Positions 16,767 to 24,773 of a stretch of DNA of 64,000 nt are shown here, one piece after another. The DNA is from Chloroflexota bacterium (GTDB taxonomy: Bacteria; Chloroflexota; Anaerolineae; Anaerolineales; Villigracilaceae), in contig JACRMH010000062.1 of the NCBI GenBank assembly GCA_016219545.1, positions 186,001 through 250,000 of the forward strand, given 5' to 3'. Within the stretch, counting starts at the first letter, position 1; every line of letters starts with the position of its first letter. Under the pieces are notes generated by a model. The model searched no databases. It worked only from the letters and a program-made list of their open reading frames with translations, and had not been told where the DNA came from. A program made the translations under genes and the position numbers.

Positions 16767-18422
16767 TTACGCAATCGCCAATCGGTTACGCCCCTCATTT
16801 TTGGCACGGTATAGAGCAGAATCGGCGGCGAACAAGAGGCTTTCAATTGTGTCTCCATGTTCGGGGAAGCATGCAATTCCAATAGAAACAGTAATGCCCG
16901 AAAGCAATTGATCCTGATAATTCACAGACATGCATTGGATCTCATTTTTCAATTGCCCAGCCCGCTGGTGAGTGTTCTGCAGAGAAGCCTCAGGCAAAAT
17001 CAACAGGAATTCTTCACCTCCATAACGGCAGGATATATCTTCACCACGAACAAACGCCCTTAATAAAGAACTAAGTTTGATCAAAACCGCATCACCAGCC
17101 ATGTGACCAAAGGTGTCATTGAAGTGCTTGAAGTTGTCAATGTCGAGCATCATTATGCCAATGTCCATTTTACGGCGGGCGGCCCGATCCAACTCGCGCT
17201 TGAATGTTTCCTCCATATAACGCCTGTTGAATAAGCTGGTGAGCGGATCGCGAACCACCTGGTATTGCAGAGTCTCCTGTAATTTAAGGTTCGCTATAGC
17301 CAGCGCAATATGTTCGGCCACTGTCTCGGATAACTCTCGTTTTAACACGACCATAGCATCCGCCGATTGCAATTCCGAAGTCTGCAGAGATTTCGAGCGT
17401 CTGAGATGCAAAATGCCTAGAGTCTTGCCCTGCGCCAACATGGGTACACACAGATAATCTTCCGGCTTGGGTTGTCCGAGGTATGGACAAAGACCTCCGT
17501 GGCTGGTCGAGTCCTCCGACGTATATATCTGTCCCTGGCGTAGCGCCAAACATTTATCTGGCGAGAGCCCCCGCCCGGGCAATTCAGGTGGGGTTTCCCC
17601 CCATGTAATCACTGTTTCGAAAATACCATCTACCGTATTTATGATGTACAGCGCGCCTGAAACGTTCGGAAACAACCGCTGGGCATAATTGGCAATGACA
17701 GTATAGGACTCCGCAACAGTGGGGCAGATCCGCAACTCGTTGCCCATTTCGTTCAGCAGACGGAAATCCTCTTGATGCCGTGCCAGTGCTTTTTGCTCGG
17801 CGGCTGCCTCTTCAATTGCTGTCTGCGCTTTCTGGAAACGCAAGAGCAATAATGTGATCGCAGCGACTGTAAAGGACAGCACAAGCAAGGAACCAAAACT
17901 GTTTATATTTTCCACCTGATTTGCCTTCGCGCTGTAGGCATCCCTGTCTGAAGTCAGTGCCTGAATAAAAACAACGAAGGCCGGATCCACTTGCTGTTCG
18001 TCAACGAGTCGAGCTTGGTTGAGGTCTCCAGCTGTGATCAACTTGAATTCTTCAGTAATGGCAGAATTATAAGTCGCGTAGAATTGGCGAACTAAACGCA
18101 GGTTTTCGCTGTTTGGGTAAAGTTGCTCCAACTCCCCCATGATTTGTTCCATTTCATCACGGGTACTTTGTACACCCTCAACGATCTCCGAAGAAATTTG
18201 CCCCTCACTGATGGATTCCCATTCGAAGGCAGACAATTGATAGGCAAGTCCTTCGAAACGTAAGAGCAAAACCACTGCACTCTCATTTTCCTCGACACTG
18301 CGGCGAAGCTCGATATTAGCGCCAGCTGCTGCGAACGCGATAATAAACACGAGTACCAGAACCAGCGATCCGGGGATGCCGCGTTTTCGTTTTGGAGAAG
18401 AAATGACTTCATATTTGTTCAT
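16767..18422 (-). CDS. Membrane diguanylate cyclase with GAF domain
   Basis: The 551-residue protein has a membrane helix near residues 18-36, an extracytoplasmic helical region up to about residue 175, and a second helix near 180-195. A GAF domain follows (about 215-370), then a GGDEF domain. The active site is GGEEF and the product-inhibition I-site RGED lies exactly five residues before it, so both synthesis and feedback control of c-di-GMP should work. The nucleotide motif is FGHMAGDAVL. The signal sensed is unknown. It lies alone upstream of the cytochrome block, on the same strand but convergent to the ATP-grasp gene. Confidence 0.93.
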   Translation of the reverse strand: MNKYEVISSPKRKRGIPGSLVLVLVFIIAFAAAGANIELRRSVEENESAVVLLLRFEGLAYQLSAFEWESISEGQISSEIVEGVQSTRDEMEQIMGELEQLYPNSENLRLVRQFYATYNSAITEEFKLITAGDLNQARLVDEQQVDPAFVVFIQALTSDRDAYSAKANQVENINSFGSLLVLSFTVAAITLLLLRFQKAQTAIEEAAAEQKALARHQEDFRLLNEMGNELRICPTVAESYTVIANYAQRLFPNVSGALYIINTVDGIFETVITWGETPPELPGRGLSPDKCLALRQGQIYTSEDSTSHGGLCPYLGQPKPEDYLCVPMLAQGKTLGILHLRRSKSLQTSELQSADAMVVLKRELSETVAEHIALAIANLKLQETLQYQVVRDPLTSLFNRRYMEETFKRELDRAARRKMDIGIMMLDIDNFKHFNDTFGHMAGDAVLIKLSSLLRAFVRGEDISCRYGGEEFLLILPEASLQNTHQRAGQLKNEIQCMSVNYQDQLLSGITVSIGIACFPEHGDTIESLLFAADSALYRAKNEGRNRLAIA

Positions 18423-18543
18423 TTGCTTCTTAAATGGCGGCCGTCATATATTCGATTTTCTCATTTCACGTTAGTGCACAGCCGCCTAAAGCTTGCTTCA
18501 CGAGATGCCCTGATTATAAGGCTATAACGTTTGACCGCCACTT

Positions 18544-20106
18544 TCAATCGTCACCGCCGCCATTACCGTCATGACAGGCCTTGCAGGTAGCGTCATGAAG
18601 TGTGACAGTATGGCAGGTACGGCATGAGGTATGTCCATGATTTACACCCGAACCGCCTTCGTCCGCGATACCAGGGTGCGATCCACGATATTTTGCAGAC
18701 CAATTGCTGGTGTTGTGGCAGGAGGCGCAATCCGTTCCAAACATACCCGAGTGGAAAGCCGGGTCGCCATGACACGTTCCACAGTCCGGACTCAGTCCTT
18801 TGAAATCAGCACTCTTATGACAACTCCCGCAAGGAGCATTTGTATGAGCACCTGTCAATGGGAATTTGGAAAGCCTGTGATCAAAGATTACATCCTTCCA
18901 GGCAGTCGGGATATGGCAAGCGGAACAAACCGTGCCGTACCTGCCATTATGTTTATCAACCGCTTCATGACAGGAATAACAATCCTTGGGCGTGCCCTTG
19001 AACACAAAATTGACATGACACTCCTGGCAATCTATTGTGGCATGTTTCCCTTCCAACTTGAATGCTGAAAGATCATGGTCAAAGGTGACATCCTTCCAAC
19101 TGGTTGAAACATGGCAGGCCGAACAAACTGTCCCAAATTTTCCGTTGTGATGATCATCTTTCTTATGACAGGCATAACATTCTGTCGGCGTGCCCTTGAA
19201 CAATTTATCGGTATGGCACTCTTCGCATTCTATGCTGGTATGTTTCCCTTCCAATTTGAATATTGAAAGGTCGTGGTCAAAGTCCACATCCTTCCAGTCG
19301 GACGGATTATGGCAAGCCCCGCATTTTTTACCTAACAATCCCTTATGCTCATCCTTGGCGCTATGACAGGCATAACAATCCTGCGATGTCGTTGCAAAAT
19401 CAGACAGTGCGTGCGCGCCAAAATGACATTGGTCACAAGCCACACTTTCATGACCGCCTTCCAATTTGAATTTGAAGTCGGCGTGATTAAAGGGTTTGCT
19501 AAAGTGGTCCACCCCATCATGGCAGTCCAGACAAGCCGTCCCGTAGGCCTCCGAATGTGCTGAAGCAAAGACAGCATCAATTTGACTATGGCAGTCGTCG
19601 CAGGTGTTGGATGCGAAAGTGGATAGATCCTGTTGATGACAGTCAGCGCAAGTAAACGGTTCCTTATTGACCGTCAACTTGTGCGCTTTCAATGAAAATC
19701 CCACCACGTCATGCGGAATCGTATGCTCGCCCATATCGGTTAACGGGGCCGATGTGCCGCGATGTTCAGGATGGCAATCATGGCAGGTAAGCTCTGGTTC
19801 CTCAACCAGGATCGCTCCATGTAATTCATTAACATCCAACAACTCAGCGGCAATATCAGTATGACAATCCACACAACGATCCGCCATGATAACGGATCCC
19901 CAAAGTGCGGTGTGACAATCTGAACATTCCGTAATTTCAGCATGAGAATTTACACCGCCAAGCAGTTTTCCTGCCTTGGCGTTCAGATCTCCCGCCGTAA
20001 ACATAAGCGAACCGCTGGCAAAGGCAACGCCTGCGATGGAAAATAATGTAATAAGAGTGGCAATAATGCCGTAATTTGTTAAACATCCGAGCCGGGCAGT
20101 TCTCAT
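18544..20106 (-). CDS. Multihaem c-type cytochrome, 20 CxxCH motifs
   Basis: The 520-residue protein has an N-terminal helix (GIIATLITLFSIAGVAFASG) serving as anchor or signal. I count 20 CxxCH motifs. The first six (including CHDCHPEHRG and CLDCHDGVD) match the paralogue at 20133 in order and spacing. The middle is a triplicated module with the frame FKLEGKH..C..CH, FKGTP..CY.CH and NG+.GT.CSACH..(S/T)(S/A)WKDV.FDH, about 62 residues and three haems each. It is the last gene of the apparent operon, 26 bp after its paralogue. It should be an extracytoplasmic electron wire; the terminal partner is not visible. Confidence 0.93.
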   Translation of the reverse strand: MRTARLGCLTNYGIIATLITLFSIAGVAFASGSLMFTAGDLNAKAGKLLGGVNSHAEITECSDCHTALWGSVIMADRCVDCHTDIAAELLDVNELHGAILVEEPELTCHDCHPEHRGTSAPLTDMGEHTIPHDVVGFSLKAHKLTVNKEPFTCADCHQQDLSTFASNTCDDCHSQIDAVFASAHSEAYGTACLDCHDGVDHFSKPFNHADFKFKLEGGHESVACDQCHFGAHALSDFATTSQDCYACHSAKDEHKGLLGKKCGACHNPSDWKDVDFDHDLSIFKLEGKHTSIECEECHTDKLFKGTPTECYACHKKDDHHNGKFGTVCSACHVSTSWKDVTFDHDLSAFKLEGKHATIDCQECHVNFVFKGTPKDCYSCHEAVDKHNGRYGTVCSACHIPTAWKDVIFDHRLSKFPLTGAHTNAPCGSCHKSADFKGLSPDCGTCHGDPAFHSGMFGTDCASCHNTSNWSAKYRGSHPGIADEGGSGVNHGHTSCRTCHTVTLHDATCKACHDGNGGGDD

Positions 20107-20132
20107 GATGTTGTTCTCCCTTTAAGTTTTAT

Positions 20133-21365
20133 TTAGTCGTGTTCGCGTCCATCGGCATGACACTCGACACAGTTCTCGAAATTGGAAATACCTTCTTCCA
20201 AATGCTTCGAGCGAATTCTGGATTCATTATGTTCATGACAACCATAACAGGTATAAGTCTTAAAGTCGGATGGATGACAAGTGGCGCACGAGACCGCTCC
20301 GCCTTCGCCATGGTTCAAGGGGAAGGTATGCTTTCCATTAAATGTAGCCGGAGACCAGGCAGTTGTGCTATGGCAGGAGCCGCAGTCCGTGCCAAATTTA
20401 CCGGCATGTTCAGCGGGTTCAGCATGGCAGGAAACACAGGTTGCATTTAATACCTTGAACTGGCCATTCTTATGACAATCTTCGCAAGCTACATTTACAT
20501 GCTTGCCTGTCAGTGGGAAGTTGGAAAGGCTGTGATCAAACTTCGCATCTTCCCAACTGGATGGATTATGACAGGCAGCGCAATCTGTGCCAAATTGACC
20601 ATTATGTTCATCCTTATCTTTATGACAGGCATAACAATCCTGCGCGGCGTTGGCAAAATCAGTCAGTACGCGTGCGCCGCTATGACATTTCTCGCAAGCC
20701 AGTCCTGCATGTCCACCTTCCAACTTGAAAGCAAAGCCGGCATGGTCGAAAGTTTCTCCAAAGTTATCCACTCCATCGTGACAATCAAGGCAGGCCGTCC
20801 CGTATGCCTGAGCATGTGCCAAGGCGAAGACAGAATCCATTTGACGGTGGCAATCGTCGCAGGTGTTGGATGCGAATATTGTGATGTCGTCCTGATGACA
20901 GTCTGCACAGGTGAACGGTTCATTCTTAACTGTCAACTGGTGCGCTTTCAAAGAATATCCCAGCGCCTCATGCGGAAACGTGGCTTCATTCAATTCCGTC
21001 AACGGCGCAGAAGCGCCGCGATGTTCAGGGTGACAACTTCGGCAGGCAAGCGAGGGACTGTTTTGTGCGAGCGTCCCATGCAGGCTGGTCGCATCAATAA
21101 ATTGCGCGGCAATGTCAGTGTGACAAGCCGCGCAACGATCAGCCATTGTGGTGGTTCCCCACACCGCAGCATGACAGTCTGAACATTTTTTTATTTGAGC
21201 ATGGGAACTTACACCGCGGAGCGGTTTACCTTCCTGGGCATTTAAATCTCCAGCCGAAAACATAAGCGATCCGCTGGAAAATGCTATGCCGGCAATGGAA
21301 AGCACCGTTATTAGCAGGGCGATCATGCCGGTGTTAGTCAAACACCCAAGCTTGCTGTTTTTCAT
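20133..21365 (-). CDS. Multihaem c-type cytochrome, 15 CxxCH motifs
   Basis: The 410-residue protein is a paralogue of the 20-motif cytochrome. It has the same N-terminal helix (MKNSKLGCLTNTGMIALL), the same CHPEHRG block and the same order of the first nine motifs. I count 15 CxxCH motifs. It has a single copy of the module that is triplicated in its neighbour and a distinct C-terminus (CYGCHEHNESR, CVECHADGREHD). Histidines between motifs (for example FDHAGFAF and KFDHSLSNF) could be distal ligands for bis-His haems. It lies 8 bp after the b-type protein. A gene duplication followed by expansion of the haem modules explains the pair. Confidence 0.93.
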   Translation of the reverse strand: MKNSKLGCLTNTGMIALLITVLSIAGIAFSSGSLMFSAGDLNAQEGKPLRGVSSHAQIKKCSDCHAAVWGTTTMADRCAACHTDIAAQFIDATSLHGTLAQNSPSLACRSCHPEHRGASAPLTELNEATFPHEALGYSLKAHQLTVKNEPFTCADCHQDDITIFASNTCDDCHRQMDSVFALAHAQAYGTACLDCHDGVDNFGETFDHAGFAFKLEGGHAGLACEKCHSGARVLTDFANAAQDCYACHKDKDEHNGQFGTDCAACHNPSSWEDAKFDHSLSNFPLTGKHVNVACEDCHKNGQFKVLNATCVSCHAEPAEHAGKFGTDCGSCHSTTAWSPATFNGKHTFPLNHGEGGAVSCATCHPSDFKTYTCYGCHEHNESRIRSKHLEEGISNFENCVECHADGREHD

Positions 21366-21373
21366 AGCTCCCC

Positions 21374-21928
21374 TTATTTAAGAAATGTTGAATAATATAA
21401 AGCTGCGCCAATATGAATAAAAGCGGAAATAAACAACGCCATACCGATTGGAATATGAACTGTATGCCAGAGCGCCATGAGTTGCCGCGCTTGCCTGAGT
21501 GAAGCTTCAGAGACTGAGCCTTCAATTTCAAGGCCGTCTGTCGTGCGCGGAATGCGGGTATAGATGTAACGCCCAACGACTCCACTGAATACAATAATGA
21601 TGGTCAAAAGTGTAACCGCGCCTGCCAATCCGTTGAACTTCCATGATGAATGGAATAACACCATGAACGGACCGATCAGCCCGGTAAAGATATGAAACTG
21701 AAGCCAGGAAGACATCCTGCCCCAACGGGCGTTACGAGTGCGCTTGCGCATGCTGTAAAGCACTTCGGTCATAAGCATCATAATAAAACCAATAATGCCG
21801 AGTCCATGACCGAACAATTCACCAGCCGCAGGTATTTCGCGGGTAAAAAAAACAACGGCCCCATAAACAGCCGTTATCAGAATTCCCACCCCAAGTGCCC
21901 ACCAGAGTTCTTTGTTTCCACGAAGCAT
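21374..21928 (-). CDS. Putative b-type cytochrome membrane protein
   Basis: The protein has 184 residues and four to five predicted membrane helices. Histidines lie in or near helices in pairs suited to haem b: GHGLGIIGF, LQFHIFTGL with VLFHSSWKF, then LWHTVHIPIG with FIHIGAALY. I cannot name the family, but the pattern recalls membrane anchors such as cytochrome b561 or NarI-like quinol-side subunits. ATG 21928 has GGAGAGG upstream, so the earlier in-frame ATG at 21943 is part of the ribosome site. Between the FAD protein and the two cytochromes, it is a good candidate for moving electrons between membrane quinones and the c-type proteins. Confidence 0.75.
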   Translation of the reverse strand: MLRGNKELWWALGVGILITAVYGAVVFFTREIPAAGELFGHGLGIIGFIMMLMTEVLYSMRKRTRNARWGRMSSWLQFHIFTGLIGPFMVLFHSSWKFNGLAGAVTLLTIIIVFSGVVGRYIYTRIPRTTDGLEIEGSVSEASLRQARQLMALWHTVHIPIGMALFISAFIHIGAALYYSTFLK

Positions 21929-21968
21929 GATATTCCTCTCCATTATTCTTGAATTATTTTTTCAAAAA

Positions 21969-23279
21969 TTATAATGCCGTTTGCTTTCTCCATGACATCC
22001 AAAATTGAGCGATCAGGTCAGCGATCTTTGCATTGGGTTCCATCAAGCGCTCGCGGATGGGCGAAATATCCGCTTTGGAGGCGATCATTTTTTGTAAAGG
22101 CCACGAGAGCGTCTGGTCACCCATCAGAATTGCGCCAACCAAATGACTATCGCCGATCAATAATCGCATGTGATTAATATCAAAGCCACTCTGCGCCACA
22201 ATTGCCTCGGGTAATTCCCGCCATGTCTCACTGTCACCGCGCGCAATGCCGATCATGTCTTCATCACGACCACGCCCGACAACGCCAATGATTGTCGTCG
22301 TCAAACCTGCAAGACGGGTCACATTAAATGCCGCAGACTTCAAATAGGCTGTTCTGCGTCCGGCCATGTTCAAACCAGCCACCCGCCCCTGTTCGCGTGC
22401 CGGATCCCAAAGGCTGTCCAGAATGGATTTTCCTGTCAGGGGATCAAAGGCTTGCGCCACATCTCCAGCTGAAAAAATATCAGGGTCTGTTGTCTGCAAA
22501 TGTTCATTCACTAAAATTCCACGGTCCGTGGCAAGCCCGGTATCCTGGATCAACTCAAGGCATGGACGGATGCCAACAGCAAACGCCAGCATATCGCATT
22601 TAATTTTTTTCCCATCCTGTAATTCAACTTCGCTCACGTGCCCGCGCTTACTGAAAATTTCCTTCAACTCTGAGTGGTGATGCAAAATGACTCCCTCTTC
22701 CTCCAAGCGTTTTTCCACCACTTCGGACTCGTATTTATCGAGCACATTGCTCCAATAACGGTCGCCGCGCAATAGATAATGAACCTTCATTCCACGCGCA
22801 CGCAATCCTTCGGTCAACTCGAGCGCGGTAATCCCGCCGCCGACCACAACAGCAGATCTTCCCCACTTCGCCATTTTTACAATGTTTTTAGCATCTACTA
22901 AATGATCCAGTTTCACGATACCTTCCACATTCGAACCGGGAATTTCCAAAGGCAGAGCGCGTGCGCCGACAGCAATCAACAATTTGTCATACGCGAGTCG
23001 TGATTTCCCATCAATGATCAACGCATGATCCTTACGCAGGATATGCGTCACCCGCCCCCTGAGAAAGTTGAAATTTAATTTTTGAAAATCCGCTTTATTG
23101 CGTGGAAATAAAGCCGTATCGTGGATTTCCCCTGTTAAATAATAGGCAAGTCCGGGACGGGAATAATACCCATTCGGATCATCGCTTATCATTACGATCT
23201 CGCCCGTATTATCTACGGAACGAATCGCCTCCACGGCAGATATTCCAGCTACGCCTGCTCCGATAATTACGTACCTCAC
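21969..23279 (-). CDS. FAD/NAD(P)-binding oxidoreductase (NirB/rubredoxin-reductase-like)
   Basis: The 436-residue protein has a two-dinucleotide fold. The FAD site is VIIGAGVAGISAVEAIR at the start, the NAD(P) site is VVVGGGITALELTEGLR (about residue 145), and the second FAD motif is DPDIFSAGDVAQA. No redox-active CxxC is present, which places it with NADH:acceptor reductases of the NirB/ferredoxin-reductase type rather than disulfide reductases. Its ATG overlaps the ferredoxin stop by 4 bp, implying tight coupling and probably a complex. It would take electrons from NAD(P)H (or return them) for the cytochrome operon. Confidence 0.88.
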   Translation of the reverse strand: MRYVIIGAGVAGISAVEAIRSVDNTGEIVMISDDPNGYYSRPGLAYYLTGEIHDTALFPRNKADFQKLNFNFLRGRVTHILRKDHALIIDGKSRLAYDKLLIAVGARALPLEIPGSNVEGIVKLDHLVDAKNIVKMAKWGRSAVVVGGGITALELTEGLRARGMKVHYLLRGDRYWSNVLDKYESEVVEKRLEEEGVILHHHSELKEIFSKRGHVSEVELQDGKKIKCDMLAFAVGIRPCLELIQDTGLATDRGILVNEHLQTTDPDIFSAGDVAQAFDPLTGKSILDSLWDPAREQGRVAGLNMAGRRTAYLKSAAFNVTRLAGLTTTIIGVVGRGRDEDMIGIARGDSETWRELPEAIVAQSGFDINHMRLLIGDSHLVGAILMGDQTLSWPLQKMIASKADISPIRERLMEPNAKIADLIAQFWMSWRKQTAL

Positions 23280-23542
23280 TCCTCCCTCCGGGCAAATATG
23301 TCAATTTCGGAAAAGCTCAACACACCGCGTGGACAACGCGCAACGCATTCACCGCAAGTCAGACATTCACTGTGGTTGACAGGTTCGTTTCGCCAAACAT
23401 GCGCGCGCACATTGATCCCAATCGGACAGTTATAGGAACAAATCCCACATTGCACGCAACGTGATGATTCGGAAACCACATGTCCCCTGGTAAGCACGAT
23501 CCGCTTGGATGCATCGCTTTTAAATATATTTAAGAGTGCCAT
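23276..23542 (-). CDS. 2x[4Fe-4S] ferredoxin-type protein
   Basis: The 88-residue protein has two cluster motifs, CVQCGICSYNCP and CLTCGECVARCP, separated by about 25 residues. A short basic N-terminal part precedes them. ATG 23542 is chosen because GGAGG sits 6 nt upstream. It is the first gene of the cytochrome operon and overlaps the FAD oxidoreductase start by 4 bp. It should be the iron-sulfur partner of that flavoprotein. The first motif follows a variable region and the second ends at CPRGVL, a common feature of the HdrC-like and 4Fe-4S dicluster families. Confidence 0.9.
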   Translation of the reverse strand: MALLNIFKSDASKRIVLTRGHVVSESSRCVQCGICSYNCPIGINVRAHVWRNEPVNHSECLTCGECVARCPRGVLSFSEIDIFARREE

Positions 23543-23567
23543 AGAAAACCTCCAGTAACTAGTCGTT

Positions 23568-23608
23568 AAAACCCTAAAAAGGTTATGTTTGTAGTATTTT
23601 AGGGTTTT
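23568..23608 (-). promoter_or_regulatory. Hairpin in the leader of the cytochrome operon
   Basis: A 12-bp inverted repeat, AAAACCCTAAAA with TTTTAGGGTTTT and a 17-nt loop, lies between the predicted promoter (23652-23680) and the ferredoxin start. It could be an operator, an RNA stem or a copy of an AACCCTAAA repeat family also seen at 63559. Confidence 0.55.
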
Positions 23609-23651
23609 TCGCCTGGAATACGAGATACTCAGAATTCTTAAGATTCTTGAT

Positions 23652-23680
23652 ATTGTAGAACATTCTCTTAAATATGCTAA
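23652..23680 (-). promoter_or_regulatory. Candidate promoter of the cytochrome operon
   Basis: On the minus strand TTAGCA (23675-23680), 17-bp spacer, TACAAT (23652-23657). The resulting leader is about 100 nt and includes the hairpin at 23568. Confidence 0.5.
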
Positions 23681-23723
23681 GTCATAAATTCTGTTTCTGT
23701 CTTTACAATTTCCTAACAATAAA

Positions 23724-23751
23724 AACAGGGTTGCTTCACAGCAACCCTGTT
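23724..23751 (-). terminator. Terminator of the cold-shock gene
   Basis: Perfect 11-bp stem (AACAGGGTTGC with GCAACCCTGTT, 6-nt loop), followed on the minus strand by TTTTATTGTT. Confidence 0.85.
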
Positions 23752-23784
23752 GAGTTCGCAAAACTTAGTCCTACTGGATCAGTC

Positions 23785-23997
23785 TTACGAGAGTGGCACA
23801 ACGTTGGCAGCCTGTTTCCCCTTCGGGCCGTCTTCAACGGAAAACTCCACTTTCTGCTCGGCTTCCAGCTTTTTATACCCATCGGACTGAATAGCCGAGA
23901 AATGTACGAATACATCCTCTCCGCCTTCATACCCAATAAAGCCATAGCCTTTGGTTGCGTTAAACCACTTAACAGTACCAACGATACGTTCTGACAT
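23785..23997 (-). CDS. Cold-shock protein (CspA family)
   Basis: The protein has 70 residues with the RNA-binding motifs KWFNATKGYGFI (RNP1-like) and DVFVHFSAI (RNP2). It is a single OB-fold that melts RNA secondary structure. It is a complete monocistronic unit: a consensus promoter at 24076, a structured leader, AGGAG 7 nt before ATG, and a hairpin terminator at 23724. The leader could control expression with temperature, as in other csp genes. Confidence 0.97.
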   Translation of the reverse strand: MSERIVGTVKWFNATKGYGFIGYEGGEDVFVHFSAIQSDGYKKLEAEQKVEFSVEDGPKGKQAANVVPLS

Positions 23998-24027
23998 CTT
24001 TATTCTCCTGCTGATTAAAAATTTTTA

Positions 24028-24062
24028 CCCAGCCACCTTTACGCTTTCAAAGGCGAACTGGG
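24028..24062 (-). promoter_or_regulatory. Structured 5' leader of the csp gene
   Basis: The roughly 70-nt leader can fold into a long stem starting CCCAG and ending CTGGG, with CGCC/GGTG inside and a GAAAGCGT loop. It lies upstream of the AGGAG and is a candidate thermo-responsive element. Confidence 0.45.
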
Positions 24063-24075
24063 CACGATGGACGCA

Positions 24076-24104
24076 AGATTATCATGGCTAATTATAGGTG
24101 TCAA
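24076..24104 (-). promoter_or_regulatory. Promoter of the csp gene
   Basis: Consensus TTGACA (24099-24104), 17-bp spacer, TAATCT (24076-24081) on the minus strand. Confidence 0.8.
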
Positions 24105-24148
24105 GAATTAAATTTCCGGTGCTAGCCAAAGTAGAACGGGCTGAAAAC

Positions 24149-24454
24149 TCAGCCTCCAATTCCATATCCGCCAGCAACTCGTAATTCAACTCCATCGGGT
24201 GGCCCACCCATCAATGGCATCGCCTCAGTGATAAGAGCACGGATTTTGTCATCTTTCAAAGAAAAGTCATGCGCTTCCTTATCCTCCCACATTTCAAAAA
24301 CCCATACATGATCTTCATTTGAAACATCTTCACTCACTATATACAAACGGCAGTCCGGCAACTGACCCACAAGATTGGCGGCGCGTTTGAGAATCTCGAT
24401 CAACTGGTCACGTTTGCCGGCTTGGGCTATAAATTTTCCTGTCATTGCATACAT
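24149..24454 (-). CDS. ABM-domain protein (putative quinol monooxygenase-like)
   Basis: The 101-residue protein has a ferredoxin-like antibiotic-biosynthesis monooxygenase fold: MTGKFIAQAGKRDQLIEILKR, then VFEMWEDKEAHDFSLK and a C-terminal pair of strands. Such proteins dimerise and are often cofactor-free oxygenases or simply dimeric binders. It is the last gene of the six-gene minus-strand operon. The chosen ATG follows AAGGAAACG; a TTG one codon earlier is possible. Confidence 0.82.
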   Translation of the reverse strand: MYAMTGKFIAQAGKRDQLIEILKRAANLVGQLPDCRLYIVSEDVSNEDHVWVFEMWEDKEAHDFSLKDDKIRALITEAMPLMGGPPDGVELRVAGGYGIGG

Positions 24455-24476
24455 CAACGTTTCCTTATAACATTTT

Positions 24477-24773
24477 TTATCCGCCAGCCATGGCCCCTAC
24501 GATTCGGAAAGGCTCTGTTCCCTTCACGATAGCCTCCGGTAATGGAGAATCAGTTGGTTCAAGAGACATATCCTCGCCACATGCAAAGAAGCGGATAAAG
24601 GGCCGTCGTTGCCTTGTAACCTGGTCGCGGATCGTTCCACGCAACACCGGATATTGCGACTCCAGCGCATCAAGGATCGCGCCTTGAGTTGCCAGCCCTT
24701 CGATTTGAATCTCCACCTCTTTGTTGACCTTCGCCAGCGTCCGGAGATGATACGGCAGTACAACACGGATCAT
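24477..24773 (-). CDS. MoaD/ThiS-like ubiquitin-fold protein
   Basis: The 98-residue protein has a beta-grasp pattern: MIRVVLPYHLRTLAKV, then EGLATQGAILDALESQYPVL, ending in GAMAGG. The C-terminal Gly-Gly is the mark of sulfur carriers that are adenylated and thiocarboxylated by an E1-like enzyme. Its ATG overlaps the TGA of the Asp-box propeller gene (ATGA at 24770-24773), so the two are translated together. No molybdopterin or thiamine genes and no E1-like protein are in the window. Confidence 0.85.
   Translation of the reverse strand: MIRVVLPYHLRTLAKVNKEVEIQIEGLATQGAILDALESQYPVLRGTIRDQVTRQRRPFIRFFACGEDMSLEPTDSPLPEAIVKGTEPFRIVGAMAGG

Noticed and set aside
18544..21365. Plus-strand frames opposite the cytochrome genes
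   Set aside because: They are mirror frames of the repeated CxxCH coding sequence; the minus strand has the haem motifs and ribosome sites.
23543..23761. Longer N-terminus of the ferredoxin
   Set aside because: It would run through the hairpin leader and promoter; GGAGG supports ATG 23542.
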